Shown: positions 19,326 to 28,097 of the stretch, one piece after another
Position numbering within the stretch: the stretch's first letter is position 1
How the letters are laid out: every line of letters begins with the position of its first letter
NCBI GenBank assembly: GCA_035652235.1
Contig: DASREE010000022.1
Span: forward strand, 38,167 to 102,166
Length of the DNA stretch: 64,000 nucleotides
Direction of reading: 5' to 3'
Source: PALSA-612 sp035652235
Lineage (GTDB): Bacteria > Actinomycetota > Thermoleophilia > Gaiellales > Gaiellaceae
Translations under genes and position numbers: made by a program
Notes under the pieces: generated by a model
Told to the model about the DNA's origin: nothing
Databases searched by the model: none
What the model saw: the letters and a program-made list of their open reading frames with translations, nothing else

Positions 19326-22259
19326 TCATTGCTCAAGAGTTAGCGCTGGGGCCTCGCGACGCGGGGCGCCCCGCGAGATCTCGTCCGGCGTGCGGCCAGG
19401 GTGACGGTCCATCCCACGATCCAAGGCGCGGGCTTGGAGCCGCGTCTGCTCGACGAGGGCGACGACCTCGGCGAGTCGTCCGTCGGCAACTTCGATCGCT
19501 CTCCGGTGCACCTCGATCCGGGTCCGCAGCTGCTCGCGTCGGTGCCGCCGCAGCGGGCCGCAGCGGTCGAGCTCGCGCTCGGCTGCCTCGAGTTTTCGCT
19601 CGGCGATGTCGCGCGTCTTGGTGAGCGCGTGGCGCTTCTGTTCGAGGAGTCGGAGGTGCAGCCGGTCGTCCGGGCTGGGCTGGCGCCGTTCCACCTCGGG
19701 CCGGGCTTCGTGCCTGGGTCCGGAGGGGAGCGGGCGCTGGTCGAGGGCGAGGAGCTCGATCGCGGATTCCTCGAGCGCGCGGCCGAAGCGGGTGAGCGGG
19801 TCGCGGTCGTCGAGCTCGTGGAAGTGGCTCTCGTGCTCGCGCGGGGTGCCGGTGATGTAGAGGCGTGTCTCCGCTCGGGCGCGGGAGAGGGCGACGTAGC
19901 CCCATTCCTGCAGGCGTGCTTCGCCGGCGCCGAGGACGAAGGCGCGCTCGACGGTGAGCCCTTGGGCGGCGTGTCCGGTGAGCGCGTAGGCGTGGCGGAG
20001 GTTTCCCGCTTGGAGGTAGCGGCGGTTGAGCTCTACGGTCGTGCCCCGGTCGGTGGTGAGGGTGACCGCGCGGCGTTCGGAGTCGACGCTCTGGACGGTG
20101 CCGGTGGTACCGTTCTTGACGCCGAGGAGGTCGGAGTTGCGCAGGCAGACGACGCGGTCGCCGGCGGCGAACTCGCACTCCCGTACGGTCAGGCGTTCGG
20201 CGCCGAGGCGGCCGTCGGCGTCCATGAGCTGCCGGGCGAGCTGGTTGAGCTCGGCGACGTCGCGGCGGCGGAGGGCGAGCATGACGTTGCCGGCGAGGTC
20301 ATCGCGTGCCTGCTGCCACCAGTCTGCGAGGAGTCGTGCTCGCGTGCTGACGGGACTGTCGGAGACGACGAGCCGCTCGCGCGTCTCGGCATAGGCGAGG
20401 TAGTCGCGGCCGACGCCGGCGCGGACGCGTGCGAGCGCGTCTTGTTCGATCGGGTCGCGCTGGCGGCGGTTCTCCTGCAGGACGATCGCGCCTTCGCGCT
20501 CGACGATGCCCGCGAAGAGACCGCCTGCTCCGACTGCGGGAAGCTGGTGCGGGTCGCCGATCAGGATCGCCTTCCCCTCCGCCTGCTCGACGAGGTCGAG
20601 TATCGGGGCGAGCACCCGAGTCTCCGCCATCGCGGCCTCATCGACGACGAGCACGGAGCGGTGCGGCAGGCCGCTCTCGCAGGCGTGCTCGAGCAGCCGG
20701 TGGAGCGTGGCGGAGGGGATGCCGGTCTCGTCCTGGAGCTTCTCGGCGGCGACCCCCGACGGCGCCGCGCCGAGTACGTCGACGCCGACGTGGGCGAGGA
20801 CCTGCGCGACGGCGTGCGTGGCGGTCGTCTTGCCGGCGCCGGCGAGACCGACGACGCAGACGACGCGGTTGGGGCTGGTGGCGACCTCGCGCACCATCCG
20901 CTCCTGCTCGGCGGAGAGGACGATGCGGTCGGCTCGCTCGATCTCCTCGAGCTGCCGCTCGCTGACGGCAGGCGCGTCGGCGCTGCGGCCGCGTTCGACG
21001 AGCGCGAGCGCCGCCCGCTCGATGCGGATCAGCTCGGCGGTCGAGTAGCGGGCGGGCCGGCCGGGGCTCGGCCGCTCGCCGACGCGCTCGACGCCGTCGG
21101 TTGCGGTGAGACGGCTGGCGAGGCGGCGGACGCGTTCGGCCTCGGCGCCCTGCGTGTGCGCCTGCGCCCAGGCCATCACCACTTCCGGCTCGGCGAAGGC
21201 GGTCTGCTTCTCGGTCAGCCCCTCGGGGCCGAGCAGCCGGCGCGCGATCTGCAGCAGCTGGTCGGGAGACGGCTGGTGGTGGCGAACGCGCCCGAGCAAC
21301 CTCGCGAGCTCGCGGCGGCCGAGGCCGTGCTCGGCCGCGCGGGCGCGCCAGTCCTCGCGCAGCCGGGAGAGGTCGAGGTGCTCCTTGCGCTCGCGCGTCT
21401 CCACCGCGGCGAGCTGCGCGGCATAGAAGCCGCTCGTGTCCCTCCTCGAGAGCTCCTCGACCACCTGCACCCGCCGGGTGGAGAACTCGCGGATCACCTC
21501 GCGCGGGACGCCGCGCAGCTCGGCCATGCCCTTGCGCGGCTGCTCCCATTCCACGCCGAGCGAGCGCGTGAGCTCCGAGCGGAGGTGGGCCTGGTAGAGG
21601 TAGCCGGCGGCGAGCCGGTAGCTCTTCAGGATCGGCTCGCCGTCGAGCGCCCGCCACTTCCCGTCCGAAGGGCTCCTCGCCATGTTGGCGACGATCACGT
21701 GCGTGTGCAGGTGCGGGTCCTGCGAGCGGCTGGTGCGGTGCTGGTAGGCGACGGCCACGAAGCCGCCTGCGTGCTCGCGATAGACGCCGTTGCGGCCGCG
21801 GCGGGTGACGCAGGCCTCGTCCTCCAGGTAGGCGAGCGCCGCCTGCCAGGCCGCGAGGTGCGCGTCCTGCACCGCCCGCCGAGTCTGCTCGTCGCCGAGC
21901 GCGTGGAGGAGGCTGACGCTCTTCGGCGGGCTGAAGACGAGGTCGAAGCCGGCGACCGGCGCCAGCTTCTTCACCTCCAGCGTCCGCTCGCCGCTGTACG
22001 GGTCGATCCGCTCGATCGTGATCCTGCGCGCCTGGTAGTGGCCGCGCAGCTTCTCCTCGCTGCGCGGGTGCTGACCGCGGATCAGCCGGCCGAGCTCGCC
22101 CTTCTGCACGACGCCCTCGAGCCCGAGCGCCTTGGCGCCCCGGCCCGTCCAGACGCCCGGGGACTCGCCGCGCCCGGCGTAGTAGTCGTCGAGCCCGCCG
22201 GCGACCGAGCGCTCGTAGTAGCCCTCCTGGCCCGGCGTCAGCTTCGCGACGCTCAACAC
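19326..22259 (-). CDS. MobF-family conjugative relaxase-helicase
   Basis: GTG 22259 gives 977 residues beginning (V)LSVAKLTPGQEGYYERS, the usual MobF start; the in-frame ATGs at 22271 and 22289 would add an atypical leader, and 22289 sits inside an inverted repeat. The N-terminal TrwC relaxase domain has the three-histidine metal site in DPHLHTHVIVANM near residue 182, and tandem tyrosines near the N-terminus (GYY, DDYY) that would nick DNA. The RecD-like helicase domain has Walker A VVGLAGAGKTTATHAV near residue 468 and SVLVVDEAAMAETRVL. The C-terminus is a charged coil. It nicks the transfer origin and unwinds the strand exported through the 1-6002 channel. Confidence 0.93.
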   Translation of the reverse strand: MLSVAKLTPGQEGYYERSVAGGLDDYYAGRGESPGVWTGRGAKALGLEGVVQKGELGRLIRGQHPRSEEKLRGHYQARRITIERIDPYSGERTLEVKKLAPVAGFDLVFSPPKSVSLLHALGDEQTRRAVQDAHLAAWQAALAYLEDEACVTRRGRNGVYREHAGGFVAVAYQHRTSRSQDPHLHTHVIVANMARSPSDGKWRALDGEPILKSYRLAAGYLYQAHLRSELTRSLGVEWEQPRKGMAELRGVPREVIREFSTRRVQVVEELSRRDTSGFYAAQLAAVETRERKEHLDLSRLREDWRARAAEHGLGRRELARLLGRVRHHQPSPDQLLQIARRLLGPEGLTEKQTAFAEPEVVMAWAQAHTQGAEAERVRRLASRLTATDGVERVGERPSPGRPARYSTAELIRIERAALALVERGRSADAPAVSERQLEEIERADRIVLSAEQERMVREVATSPNRVVCVVGLAGAGKTTATHAVAQVLAHVGVDVLGAAPSGVAAEKLQDETGIPSATLHRLLEHACESGLPHRSVLVVDEAAMAETRVLAPILDLVEQAEGKAILIGDPHQLPAVGAGGLFAGIVEREGAIVLQENRRQRDPIEQDALARVRAGVGRDYLAYAETRERLVVSDSPVSTRARLLADWWQQARDDLAGNVMLALRRRDVAELNQLARQLMDADGRLGAERLTVRECEFAAGDRVVCLRNSDLLGVKNGTTGTVQSVDSERRAVTLTTDRGTTVELNRRYLQAGNLRHAYALTGHAAQGLTVERAFVLGAGEARLQEWGYVALSRARAETRLYITGTPREHESHFHELDDRDPLTRFGRALEESAIELLALDQRPLPSGPRHEARPEVERRQPSPDDRLHLRLLEQKRHALTKTRDIAERKLEAAERELDRCGPLRRHRREQLRTRIEVHRRAIEVADGRLAEVVALVEQTRLQARALDRGMDRHPGRTPDEISRGAPRREAPALTLEQ

Positions 22260-22280
22260 AGCGCCGCCCATCTTAGCATC

Positions 22281-22300
22281 TCGACCCACTTGTGGGTCGA
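22281..22300. repeat. 8-base-arm inverted repeat in front of the relaxase gene
   Basis: TCGACCCA (22281-22288) and TGGGTCGA (22293-22300) are exact reverse complements around the 4-base loop CTTG. Just outside lie GCATC (22276-22280) and GATGC (22303-22307), extending the symmetry with a 2-base offset. It lies between the ParB-like stop and the relaxase start. Candidates are a transfer origin element, a ParB site or an operator. No T-run follows on the - strand, so a terminator is unlikely. Confidence 0.6.
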
Positions 22301-22353
22301 ATGATGCATCTGTGTCTCGCCTGCTATCGAGGGTAGTAGGAGCGTCGGACGGA

Positions 22354-24171
22354 TCATCGCTGCGGCTCCTCCTCGGGGTCGTCCGGCTCGTCGTAGGCGT
22401 TCCCCCACTGCTGCTCGCAGTCGCCTCGGTGGACGAGGCTTCCGTGCTTCTCGGCTGCGTCGCCGGGCGAGCCGATCAGCTGGAAGCAGCAGGCGCAGCG
22501 GACGGCTTCGCCGGCGGCGAGCTTCGCGCGCTGCTCGGCGAGCTTCGCCTGCTGCTCGTCGCGCCAGGCCTGCTCGCGGCGCTCGCGCTCGGCCTCCCGC
22601 TCCGCCAGGTGCTGCTTCACCGAGGGCGGCGCGACGCGCTTGGCGAGCTTGGCGAGCACCTTCGACCCGGCGAGCTCCTGCGGCTCGTAGATGCCCTGCC
22701 GGTCGGCCCCGGGCAGGCCGTCCGTGTCTACGAGTCGCTGGGCGAGCAGCAGCCGCAGGACGACGGCGAGCGCGTCCTCGGGTGTACGGGCGCGCAGAAG
22801 TCGCGCGGTCGCCTCGTCGTGGAGCTGCTTCTCGGCCTGCGCGCCGCGCGGGTAGCGGACGGTCACCTTGCCTTGCTTGCTCGTCGTGGTGGGCTGCTCG
22901 ACGCAGAGCCGCTGCGCCCACGCCGCCGCCTTGCCGTAGTGGATCAAGACGAGCGAGCCGAGCAGCCTCACCGCGTCGGTGTCCACCTTCGGCTGCCAGC
23001 GGGCGAGCGCCACTCCGAGATCGAGGTTGCGGGCACGCGCCGCGACGCGGGCCTTGTACTCGCGCTCGCGCTGTTCGCGCCTCGCCTGCTTCGCGCCGTC
23101 GTCCTGCGCGGCGGTCGGTCTGCGCGGCTCGCGCTCGCGCTGCTTGCGCTCGCTTTCGGCGGCGGCGTGCGCCTTGATCTTGTCGACGAGCCGCGCGGCC
23201 AGCCATTCGGGGTCGGTGACGTAGCGGTGGTCGCCGCGCCCGTCAGGGTCGGGGAGCTCGAGCAGGCAGCCGTAGGCGCGGGCGGCATCGGCGTCCTCGT
23301 CGGCGAGGGCGAAGCACTCTCGCTCCCTGCGCTCTTTCGCCTGGCGCGCCTGCCAGTCGTACTCGCCCTCTTTCTGCGGGATCGCGGGCAGCTCCGCGTA
23401 GGCGCGCTCGACCGCCGCCGCGTGCGCGCCGAGCTTGGCGAGGATGCGCGGCAGCTGCCCGCCGCGGCTGCGCCCGCCCGGGAGCAGCGGGCCATAGTAC
23501 CCGCTGATGCTGTAGGCGACCGGCGTCAGCGGCTGCCCACCGTCGTCCTGCCACTCGGCCTCGAGCACGTCGTCCACGACCGGGCCGGGGTCGACCGGGA
23601 AGCCCGCGCAGCCCGCCGGGTGCTCCGCGAGCCAGACGGCGACGAGGTCGGCGAGTAGCGGTTCCGCCTCCGCGATTCGCAGCAGCATCGGCGCGCAGGC
23701 AAGCGGCACGCGACGCGAGCCGACCAACGTCCGCGCCTCGTCGGGCAGCCCGAGCAGGTCGAGCCGCTCGCGGATCAGCTTCTCGCTGCGACCGACGAGC
23801 CTCGCCACCCTCGCCGTGTCGCCGTGCTCGGCGACGAGCCGCCGGTACGCCTCCGCTTCCTCGACCGGGGTCAGATCGGCGCGGATCACGTTCTCCGCAA
23901 CCGCGAGCGTGAGCGCGTCACCGTCGCCGTCGCGAACCTGAGCCGGTACCTCTTTGAGCTTCGCCTGCTTCGCCGCGCGGTAGCGGCGCTCCCCCGCCAC
24001 GATCACGAAGCCGTCCCCGTCCGGTGCGAGGGTGAGCGGGGTGATGATCCCGTGCTGTCTCACCGACTCGACCAGTTCGGCCATCCGCTCGCCGTCGAAG
24101 TCGGCGCGCGGGTTGAAGCCGTCGCGCGGCTTGATCTTCTGAAGCGGCACCATCCTCACCGTCGCAGTCAC
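22354..24171 (-). CDS. ParB/Spo0J-like protein with C-terminal cysteine cluster
   Basis: This 605-residue protein starts at ATG 24171, overlapping the DUF932-like stop by 4 bases. The N-terminal ParB domain is clear: VPLQKIKPRDGFNPR, then LVESVRQHGIITPLTL, GERRYRAAKQAKL and AENVIRADLTPVEEAEAYRR, followed by an HTH-like region (DTARVARLVGRSEKLIRERL). The CTP-binding GERR motif is intact. A highly charged middle (about residues 300-420) leads to a tail with C-x2-C and H/C residues (RCACCFQLIG, HRGDCEQQW), a probable zinc finger. No ParA is seen in the window, and the protein is twice the size of chromosomal ParB. That fits an element-encoded regulator or maintenance protein more than chromosome segregation. 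Confidence 0.88.
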   Translation of the reverse strand: MTATVRMVPLQKIKPRDGFNPRADFDGERMAELVESVRQHGIITPLTLAPDGDGFVIVAGERRYRAAKQAKLKEVPAQVRDGDGDALTLAVAENVIRADLTPVEEAEAYRRLVAEHGDTARVARLVGRSEKLIRERLDLLGLPDEARTLVGSRRVPLACAPMLLRIAEAEPLLADLVAVWLAEHPAGCAGFPVDPGPVVDDVLEAEWQDDGGQPLTPVAYSISGYYGPLLPGGRSRGGQLPRILAKLGAHAAAVERAYAELPAIPQKEGEYDWQARQAKERRERECFALADEDADAARAYGCLLELPDPDGRGDHRYVTDPEWLAARLVDKIKAHAAAESERKQREREPRRPTAAQDDGAKQARREQREREYKARVAARARNLDLGVALARWQPKVDTDAVRLLGSLVLIHYGKAAAWAQRLCVEQPTTTSKQGKVTVRYPRGAQAEKQLHDEATARLLRARTPEDALAVVLRLLLAQRLVDTDGLPGADRQGIYEPQELAGSKVLAKLAKRVAPPSVKQHLAEREAERERREQAWRDEQQAKLAEQRAKLAAGEAVRCACCFQLIGSPGDAAEKHGSLVHRGDCEQQWGNAYDEPDDPEEEPQR

Positions 24172-25196
24172 CGCTGCTCACCTCCTTCCGTGAGTAGCGC
24201 GAGTGCTCGGTCCTTGAGCGGCTGCGGCTCCGTCTGGCGCTCGAAGCGCGCCTCCGCCTCCGTCCTGCCTGCCCTGCGCCGGGTCGGCTGCAGGTGATCG
24301 ACGTACGCCGTGACCGCCTGCAACGCGCCCCAACGGGTGCCGCGCACGTTCTCCAGGTCGGGCGCGGCCCGGTAGGCGGTGCGGATCGCCTCCCGCACCC
24401 GCTCCGCGTTGCGCACCGCGCGCCCGCCGTCCGTCTCGTCCGGCTTCGCCTCGGGCAGCGGCACCAGCCGCGCGAGGAAACGCTCGAACTCGCGCCTGTC
24501 CATGCGCTCGCGGATCAGCCGCCCGCCGAGCCGCTCCAACTCGTCGTAGTAGCGCCAGGCGATCCCGAGCGTCCGCCGCGCGTCCGCGAGTTTCGCCTCC
24601 ACGTTCGCGGTGTGGCGCGCCTTCCAGGTGCGCTCCGCCCCCTCGACCGGCAGCAGCATGCCGTTCAGGCAGGCGAGCCGGAACGGCAGCACCGAGACGG
24701 TCACCGCGAGGCCGCCGTCGTGACCGTTCCGGAAGCAGAGGAGCGGGAGCACGCCCTCCCCCTCCGCGCCCCCGATCCGGATCTCGCGGTCGAGCCGCAT
24801 CAGCGCGTGCACGCGCGCGCCCCCGTGCGTCGCCCCCGCCCCGATCCAGTGCGCCCGCCCCGAGTCGGTGATCGTGTCGCAGAAGGCGAACGCCGCCGCG
24901 TTCTGCAACGGCTCGTAGCCCTCGCCGACGACCCCGAGCACCGCCCGCGTGTCGCTGCGCACATTCGCCACGTGCCGGGGCACCGGCACGCGCAGCAACC
25001 GGTACTCGCGCTCGACCACCGCCTCCAACCGGTGCTGCTCGACCCGCCAATCCAGACCGGCCGCCGCGATCATCGAGGCCGCATCGCGCGCTGCCTCCGG
25101 CACCATCCGCACGACGTCGCCCCAGGCCGGCGGCGTCCGCCCGAGCCACAACCGCTCGGCCTCGCCGAGGGCGTAGCTGGCTGTCGCTGTCGTCAT
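24168..25196 (-). CDS. DUF932-like plasmid/phage protein
   Basis: The 342-residue protein begins MTTATASYALGEAERLWLG and overlaps both neighbours by 4 bases. Segments such as NVRSDTRAVLGVVGEGYEPLQ, AFAFCDTIT, HALMRLD, PLLCFRNGHDGG and TRWGALQAVTAYVDH match the layout of DUF932 (phage/plasmid-like TIGR03299) proteins. These often travel with ParB-like or recombination genes on mobile elements, with no established biochemical role. There is no signal peptide or membrane segment. Confidence 0.78.
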   Translation of the reverse strand: MTTATASYALGEAERLWLGRTPPAWGDVVRMVPEAARDAASMIAAAGLDWRVEQHRLEAVVEREYRLLRVPVPRHVANVRSDTRAVLGVVGEGYEPLQNAAAFAFCDTITDSGRAHWIGAGATHGGARVHALMRLDREIRIGGAEGEGVLPLLCFRNGHDGGLAVTVSVLPFRLACLNGMLLPVEGAERTWKARHTANVEAKLADARRTLGIAWRYYDELERLGGRLIRERMDRREFERFLARLVPLPEAKPDETDGGRAVRNAERVREAIRTAYRAAPDLENVRGTRWGALQAVTAYVDHLQPTRRRAGRTEAEARFERQTEPQPLKDRALALLTEGGEQR

Positions 25197-25426
25197 CTCG
25201 TTCCTCCTTCCGATGCTCCGCAGCGCTCGCGCGCCGCGACGATGAACCGCTCCGGCTCGTCCGCGATCGCCTGACCGATGAAGGTCGCGATCCCGGCCGC
25301 GAGCCAGACCGCCTCCCGCTCTGCGTCGTCGAGGCCGTCCGCGGACGCGCCCGTCGAGTCGAGCGGGACGGACTCGACGAGCCGAACCTGCCGTGTCAGG
25401 AACTCGGCCAGTTCCTCCCGATCCAC
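25193..25426 (-). CDS. Small acidic protein, first gene of the ParB-relaxase operon
   Basis: The frame opens at GTG 25441, but GTG 25426 is preceded by GGAGG at a 6-base spacing, so I take 25426 (77 residues, (V)DREELAEFLTRQVRLVES). It is acidic and mostly helical, with no recognised domain. The stop overlaps the DUF932-like start by 4 bases. It is the first gene downstream of the GTTAA-N6-TTAAC operator (25463-25478), so its expression is probably controlled by the adjacent HTH protein. Confidence 0.65.
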   Translation of the reverse strand: MDREELAEFLTRQVRLVESVPLDSTGASADGLDDAEREAVWLAAGIATFIGQAIADEPERFIVAARERCGASEGGTR

Positions 25427-25462
25427 CTCGTACCTCCGCACCGCACCCCCTTTGCCGCTGCT

Positions 25463-25478
25463 GTTAATCCGAGTTAAC
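25463..25478. promoter_or_regulatory. Operator copy 1 for the element's HTH regulator
   Basis: The 16-base GTTAATCCGAGTTAAC has inverted GTTAA/TTAAC arms around 6 bases. Its exact reverse complement is at 25746-25761, on the other side of the HTH gene. This copy lies 36 bases upstream of GTG 25426, in position to control the ParB-relaxase operon. Confidence 0.7.
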
Positions 25479-25533
25479 GGCCCGCGGACGCGGAAACGCC
25501 CCTCGGCCCACCGCAGGTGGCTGTGTGTCTCGG

Positions 25534-25737
25534 CTACTCAGCGGGAGCGAGGCGGCCGGTCTCGCGCGCCCAGCGCTCCACGCTCGACCAGCGCCAAACG
25601 TCAGAGCGGCCGAGGCGGCCGAGCGGCCGCGGGAAACCCGGACTGCTCGTCAAGACTGAGACACGCGCGCGGGAGATGCCGAGACGCTTCGCGATATCGG
25701 CGGCGACCACGAGCTCAGTTCGCGAATCAATCCGCAC
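25534..25737 (-). CDS. Small HTH (AlpA/excisionase-like) DNA-binding protein
   Basis: A 67-residue protein from GTG 25737. ELVVAADIAKRLGISRARVS is a helix-turn-helix, followed by the wing and tail SPGFPRPLGRLGRSDVWRW and SSVERWARETGR. This is the MerR-like layout of AlpA-type regulators and excisionases, which repress element genes or direct excision. No Shine-Dalgarno is present; TAACGT (25749-25744) six bases before the GTG could be the -10 box of a leaderless transcript. It is flanked by two perfect operator copies, strongly suggesting autoregulation and control of the operon to its left. Confidence 0.85.
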   Translation of the reverse strand: MRIDSRTELVVAADIAKRLGISRARVSVLTSSPGFPRPLGRLGRSDVWRWSSVERWARETGRLAPAE

Positions 25738-25745
25738 CGTGTCAC

Positions 25746-25761
25746 GTTAACTCGGATTAAC
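25746..25761. promoter_or_regulatory. Operator copy 2 for the element's HTH regulator
   Basis: GTTAACTCGGATTAAC is the exact reverse complement of 25463-25478. It ends 8 bases upstream of GTG 25737 and overlaps the probable -10 of the HTH gene, as expected of an autorepressor site. Confidence 0.7.
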
Positions 25762-25973
25762 TCTGGCTGCGGCAAACTCCCCCGATGAGCGCCTGGTTCT
25801 GTTGACGAAGAGCCTCCAAGAAACCAGCGGATTCTCGGAACCTCTCACCGGTCGCAATCGCCCTTCCAGACAATGCATCTAAGTGCCCGCCTGGACGCGA
25901 AGGCTCCATAGAGCGGGTGCGCACACGCCCTCAGACTCCTACGCACCCCCGGGTGAACACGACCGCGCACCTC
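25762..25973. other. Non-coding junction between element and chromosome
   Basis: These 212 bases hold no convincing gene. They separate the element's regulator from a chromosomal-looking gene and are the likely place for the right attachment site. I could not recognise an att core, because the left end of the element is outside the window. No tRNA lies here. Confidence 0.4.
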
Positions 25974-28097
25974 TCAGCGGAGGATGCCGGTGTGGCCGAG
26001 CGAGTAGCGTCCCGGTTGCGGCCAGACACAGAGACCGTGCGGGCCTTGGCCGACCGGGATCTTGGCGAGCAGCTTGCCGTTCCGGGTCGAGATCGCATAG
26101 ACGACGCCGTTGTAGCGTCCGGACAGCCAGAGCACCCTTCCGTCGGCCGAGACGCCGCCCATGTCAGGGCTGCCGCCGCCGGGAATCCACCACTTGGCGA
26201 CCTGCCGCCGCTTCTTGAAGCTGATCACCGAGATCGAGCCCTCGCCGCGGTTGGTCGCGTAGAGGAGCTTCGCGTCGCGGCTCGGGTAGAGGCCGTGCAC
26301 GCCCGCGCCGGTGTGCAGGAAGCCGACCACCTTCAGGCGATTGCCGTCGATCTCCCACAGTCCGTTCGCGTGCATGTCGGCCACGTAGAACAGCTTCCCG
26401 TCGGGAGAGAGCTTCACGTCCTGCGGCATCCCGGTGGCGCCGTCCGGGAGGTCGAGCACACCGACGACGCGCTCCTGTCGGAGGTCGACCTTGACCATCT
26501 GGCCGGAGAACTCGCAGCTTGCAATCAGGTAGCTGCCGTCGGCGGAGAAGTCCATGTGGTCGACGCCGACGCAGGGCACTGGCAGCGAGCGGTGGAGGCG
26601 GAAGCTGTGCGCGTCGCGGAAGTCGAGCCGTCGCAGCCGCTCGGCGACGACGATCGCGTAGCGACCTCCGGGTGTGAAGTACATGTTGTAGGGGTCGGCG
26701 ACCGGGATCGGTCGGCCCGCCCTGCCTGTGCGCGGGTCGATCGGGGTCAGGCTGTTGCCGAGGTCGTTGGTGACGTAGAGCGTCTTCAGGTTGTAGGCGG
26801 GCACGACGTGTTGGGGGAGCGCGCCGACCGGGAAGTGGTCGATGATCTTGTAGGTGTTCGGGTCGATAACGTCGACGCTCGCGCTCTCGCTGTTGGGGAC
26901 GTAGACGAGCGCGCGCGCGAGGCGGGCGGCCCCGGTCAGCATGTTGGCGCCGTCGTGGGCGTAGACGTTGCCTTGCCGGGTCGCGGAGGTGTGTGCTCGC
27001 GGCGGCGTTGAGCGTGCCGCCGACCTCGTGACGGCGGCGAGCTCGCCGACCGTCGCCTCGGTGGCGCCCGGCCCGTGTCCGCCGGCGAGGAGGATCCGCT
27101 CGCCGAGCGCGACCGCGGCGAGGTCGGAACGCGGCGCCGCCAGGCGTCCGGCGGGTTCGATGCGGCGGGTGGTGGGGTCGATCGCGACGATGCGGGCGGT
27201 CGGCGTGCCGACGCGCGCGCCCCTGCCGCCGATCACGTAGGCGACGCCGCCGAGCGCCGCCGCGGCGGCGTGGGTGGTCGCCTGCGGCAGCCGGCCGAGG
27301 CGGCTCACGCGCCGGCTCTCCGGCCGGTAGGCGAGCACGGCGTCGCTCGCCGTCCCCTGCGGCAGCGAGCCGCCGGCGATCACGATCGTCCCGCCGACGG
27401 CGGTGACCGCCGCGTAGCGGAGCGGCGAGGGCAGGTGGGCGACGACGCGCGCCGGCGATCCGGGCCGCCAGGCGACGATCGTGTCGAGCCAGCGGCTGCC
27501 CGTGTAGCCGCCGACGACGTACGCCGTCCGGCCGACGACGGCCGCCGCCTGGTCGGAGCTCGGCGCCGGTAGCCGGCCAGCTGCCGCGGTCCCGCCCGAG
27601 CTCGGATCGACGCGGACGATCGTGTCGAGCTGGCTCGTGCCGTTGCCGCCGCCGAAGAGGTAGACGGCGTTCCCGAGTCGGACGGCGGCGGCATCGTGGA
27701 GCGGCGCCGGCAGCCGCCCGAGGCGGCGAGCGCCGCGGCTCGAGACGAGCGTGGTCTCGGCGGTCGAGGTGTCGCCGGCGGTCAGGCCTCCGAGTAGGAG
27801 CGCGCGCTCCGACCCGGCGGCGGCGACGGCGGCGTCCTGCAGCGGCACGGGGAGTGCGTGGAGCGGGCGCTCGAGGAGGCGCGGCGGCACCCGTCTCGGG
27901 GCGAGCGGAGGAGCCGACGCCGAAGCGGTCGAAGCGGCGTGGCGCGGCGTCGGCTGTTTGGCGGAGCCGGAGCTCGACCGCGAGAGCATCTCGGAGGCGA
28001 GCAAGGCAATCCCGGCGGCGAGGGCAAGGCCGACGAGCAGGAGTCGGCGCGCACGAGGTCCGCGGCGCTGGACGGGCGTGAGCGACGATCGCGTCAG
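25974..28097 (-). CDS. Membrane-anchored Kelch/YVTN beta-propeller protein
   Basis: From residue 90 or so there are Kelch-like repeats (AVYLFGGGNGTSQLDTIVR, TAYVVGGYTGSRWLDTIV, IVIAGGSLPQG, VAYVIGGRGA, ILLAGGHGPG), then YVTN-type repeats (LVYVPNSESASVDVID, LYVTNDLGNSLTPID, LYATNRGEGSISVISF). These are two beta-propellers for extracellular binding. The start is uncertain. TTG 28004 would cut off an upstream in-frame RRLLLVGLALAAGIAL segment, an obvious membrane anchor after a basic stretch. The frame is open to CTG 28097, which forms a 4-base overlap (CTGA) with the M14 peptidase stop; I use that. No ATG or GTG is available between. Confidence 0.8.
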   Translation of the reverse strand: MTRSSLTPVQRRGPRARRLLLVGLALAAGIALLASEMLSRSSSGSAKQPTPRHAASTASASAPPLAPRRVPPRLLERPLHALPVPLQDAAVAAAGSERALLLGGLTAGDTSTAETTLVSSRGARRLGRLPAPLHDAAAVRLGNAVYLFGGGNGTSQLDTIVRVDPSSGGTAAAGRLPAPSSDQAAAVVGRTAYVVGGYTGSRWLDTIVAWRPGSPARVVAHLPSPLRYAAVTAVGGTIVIAGGSLPQGTASDAVLAYRPESRRVSRLGRLPQATTHAAAAALGGVAYVIGGRGARVGTPTARIVAIDPTTRRIEPAGRLAAPRSDLAAVALGERILLAGGHGPGATEATVGELAAVTRSAARSTPPRAHTSATRQGNVYAHDGANMLTGAARLARALVYVPNSESASVDVIDPNTYKIIDHFPVGALPQHVVPAYNLKTLYVTNDLGNSLTPIDPRTGRAGRPIPVADPYNMYFTPGGRYAIVVAERLRRLDFRDAHSFRLHRSLPVPCVGVDHMDFSADGSYLIASCEFSGQMVKVDLRQERVVGVLDLPDGATGMPQDVKLSPDGKLFYVADMHANGLWEIDGNRLKVVGFLHTGAGVHGLYPSRDAKLLYATNRGEGSISVISFKKRRQVAKWWIPGGGSPDMGGVSADGRVLWLSGRYNGVVYAISTRNGKLLAKIPVGQGPHGLCVWPQPGRYSLGHTGILR

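Noticed and set aside
22312..23658. A 448-codon frame on + under the ParB-like gene
   Set aside because: Antisense shadow; the ParB motifs on - are unambiguous.
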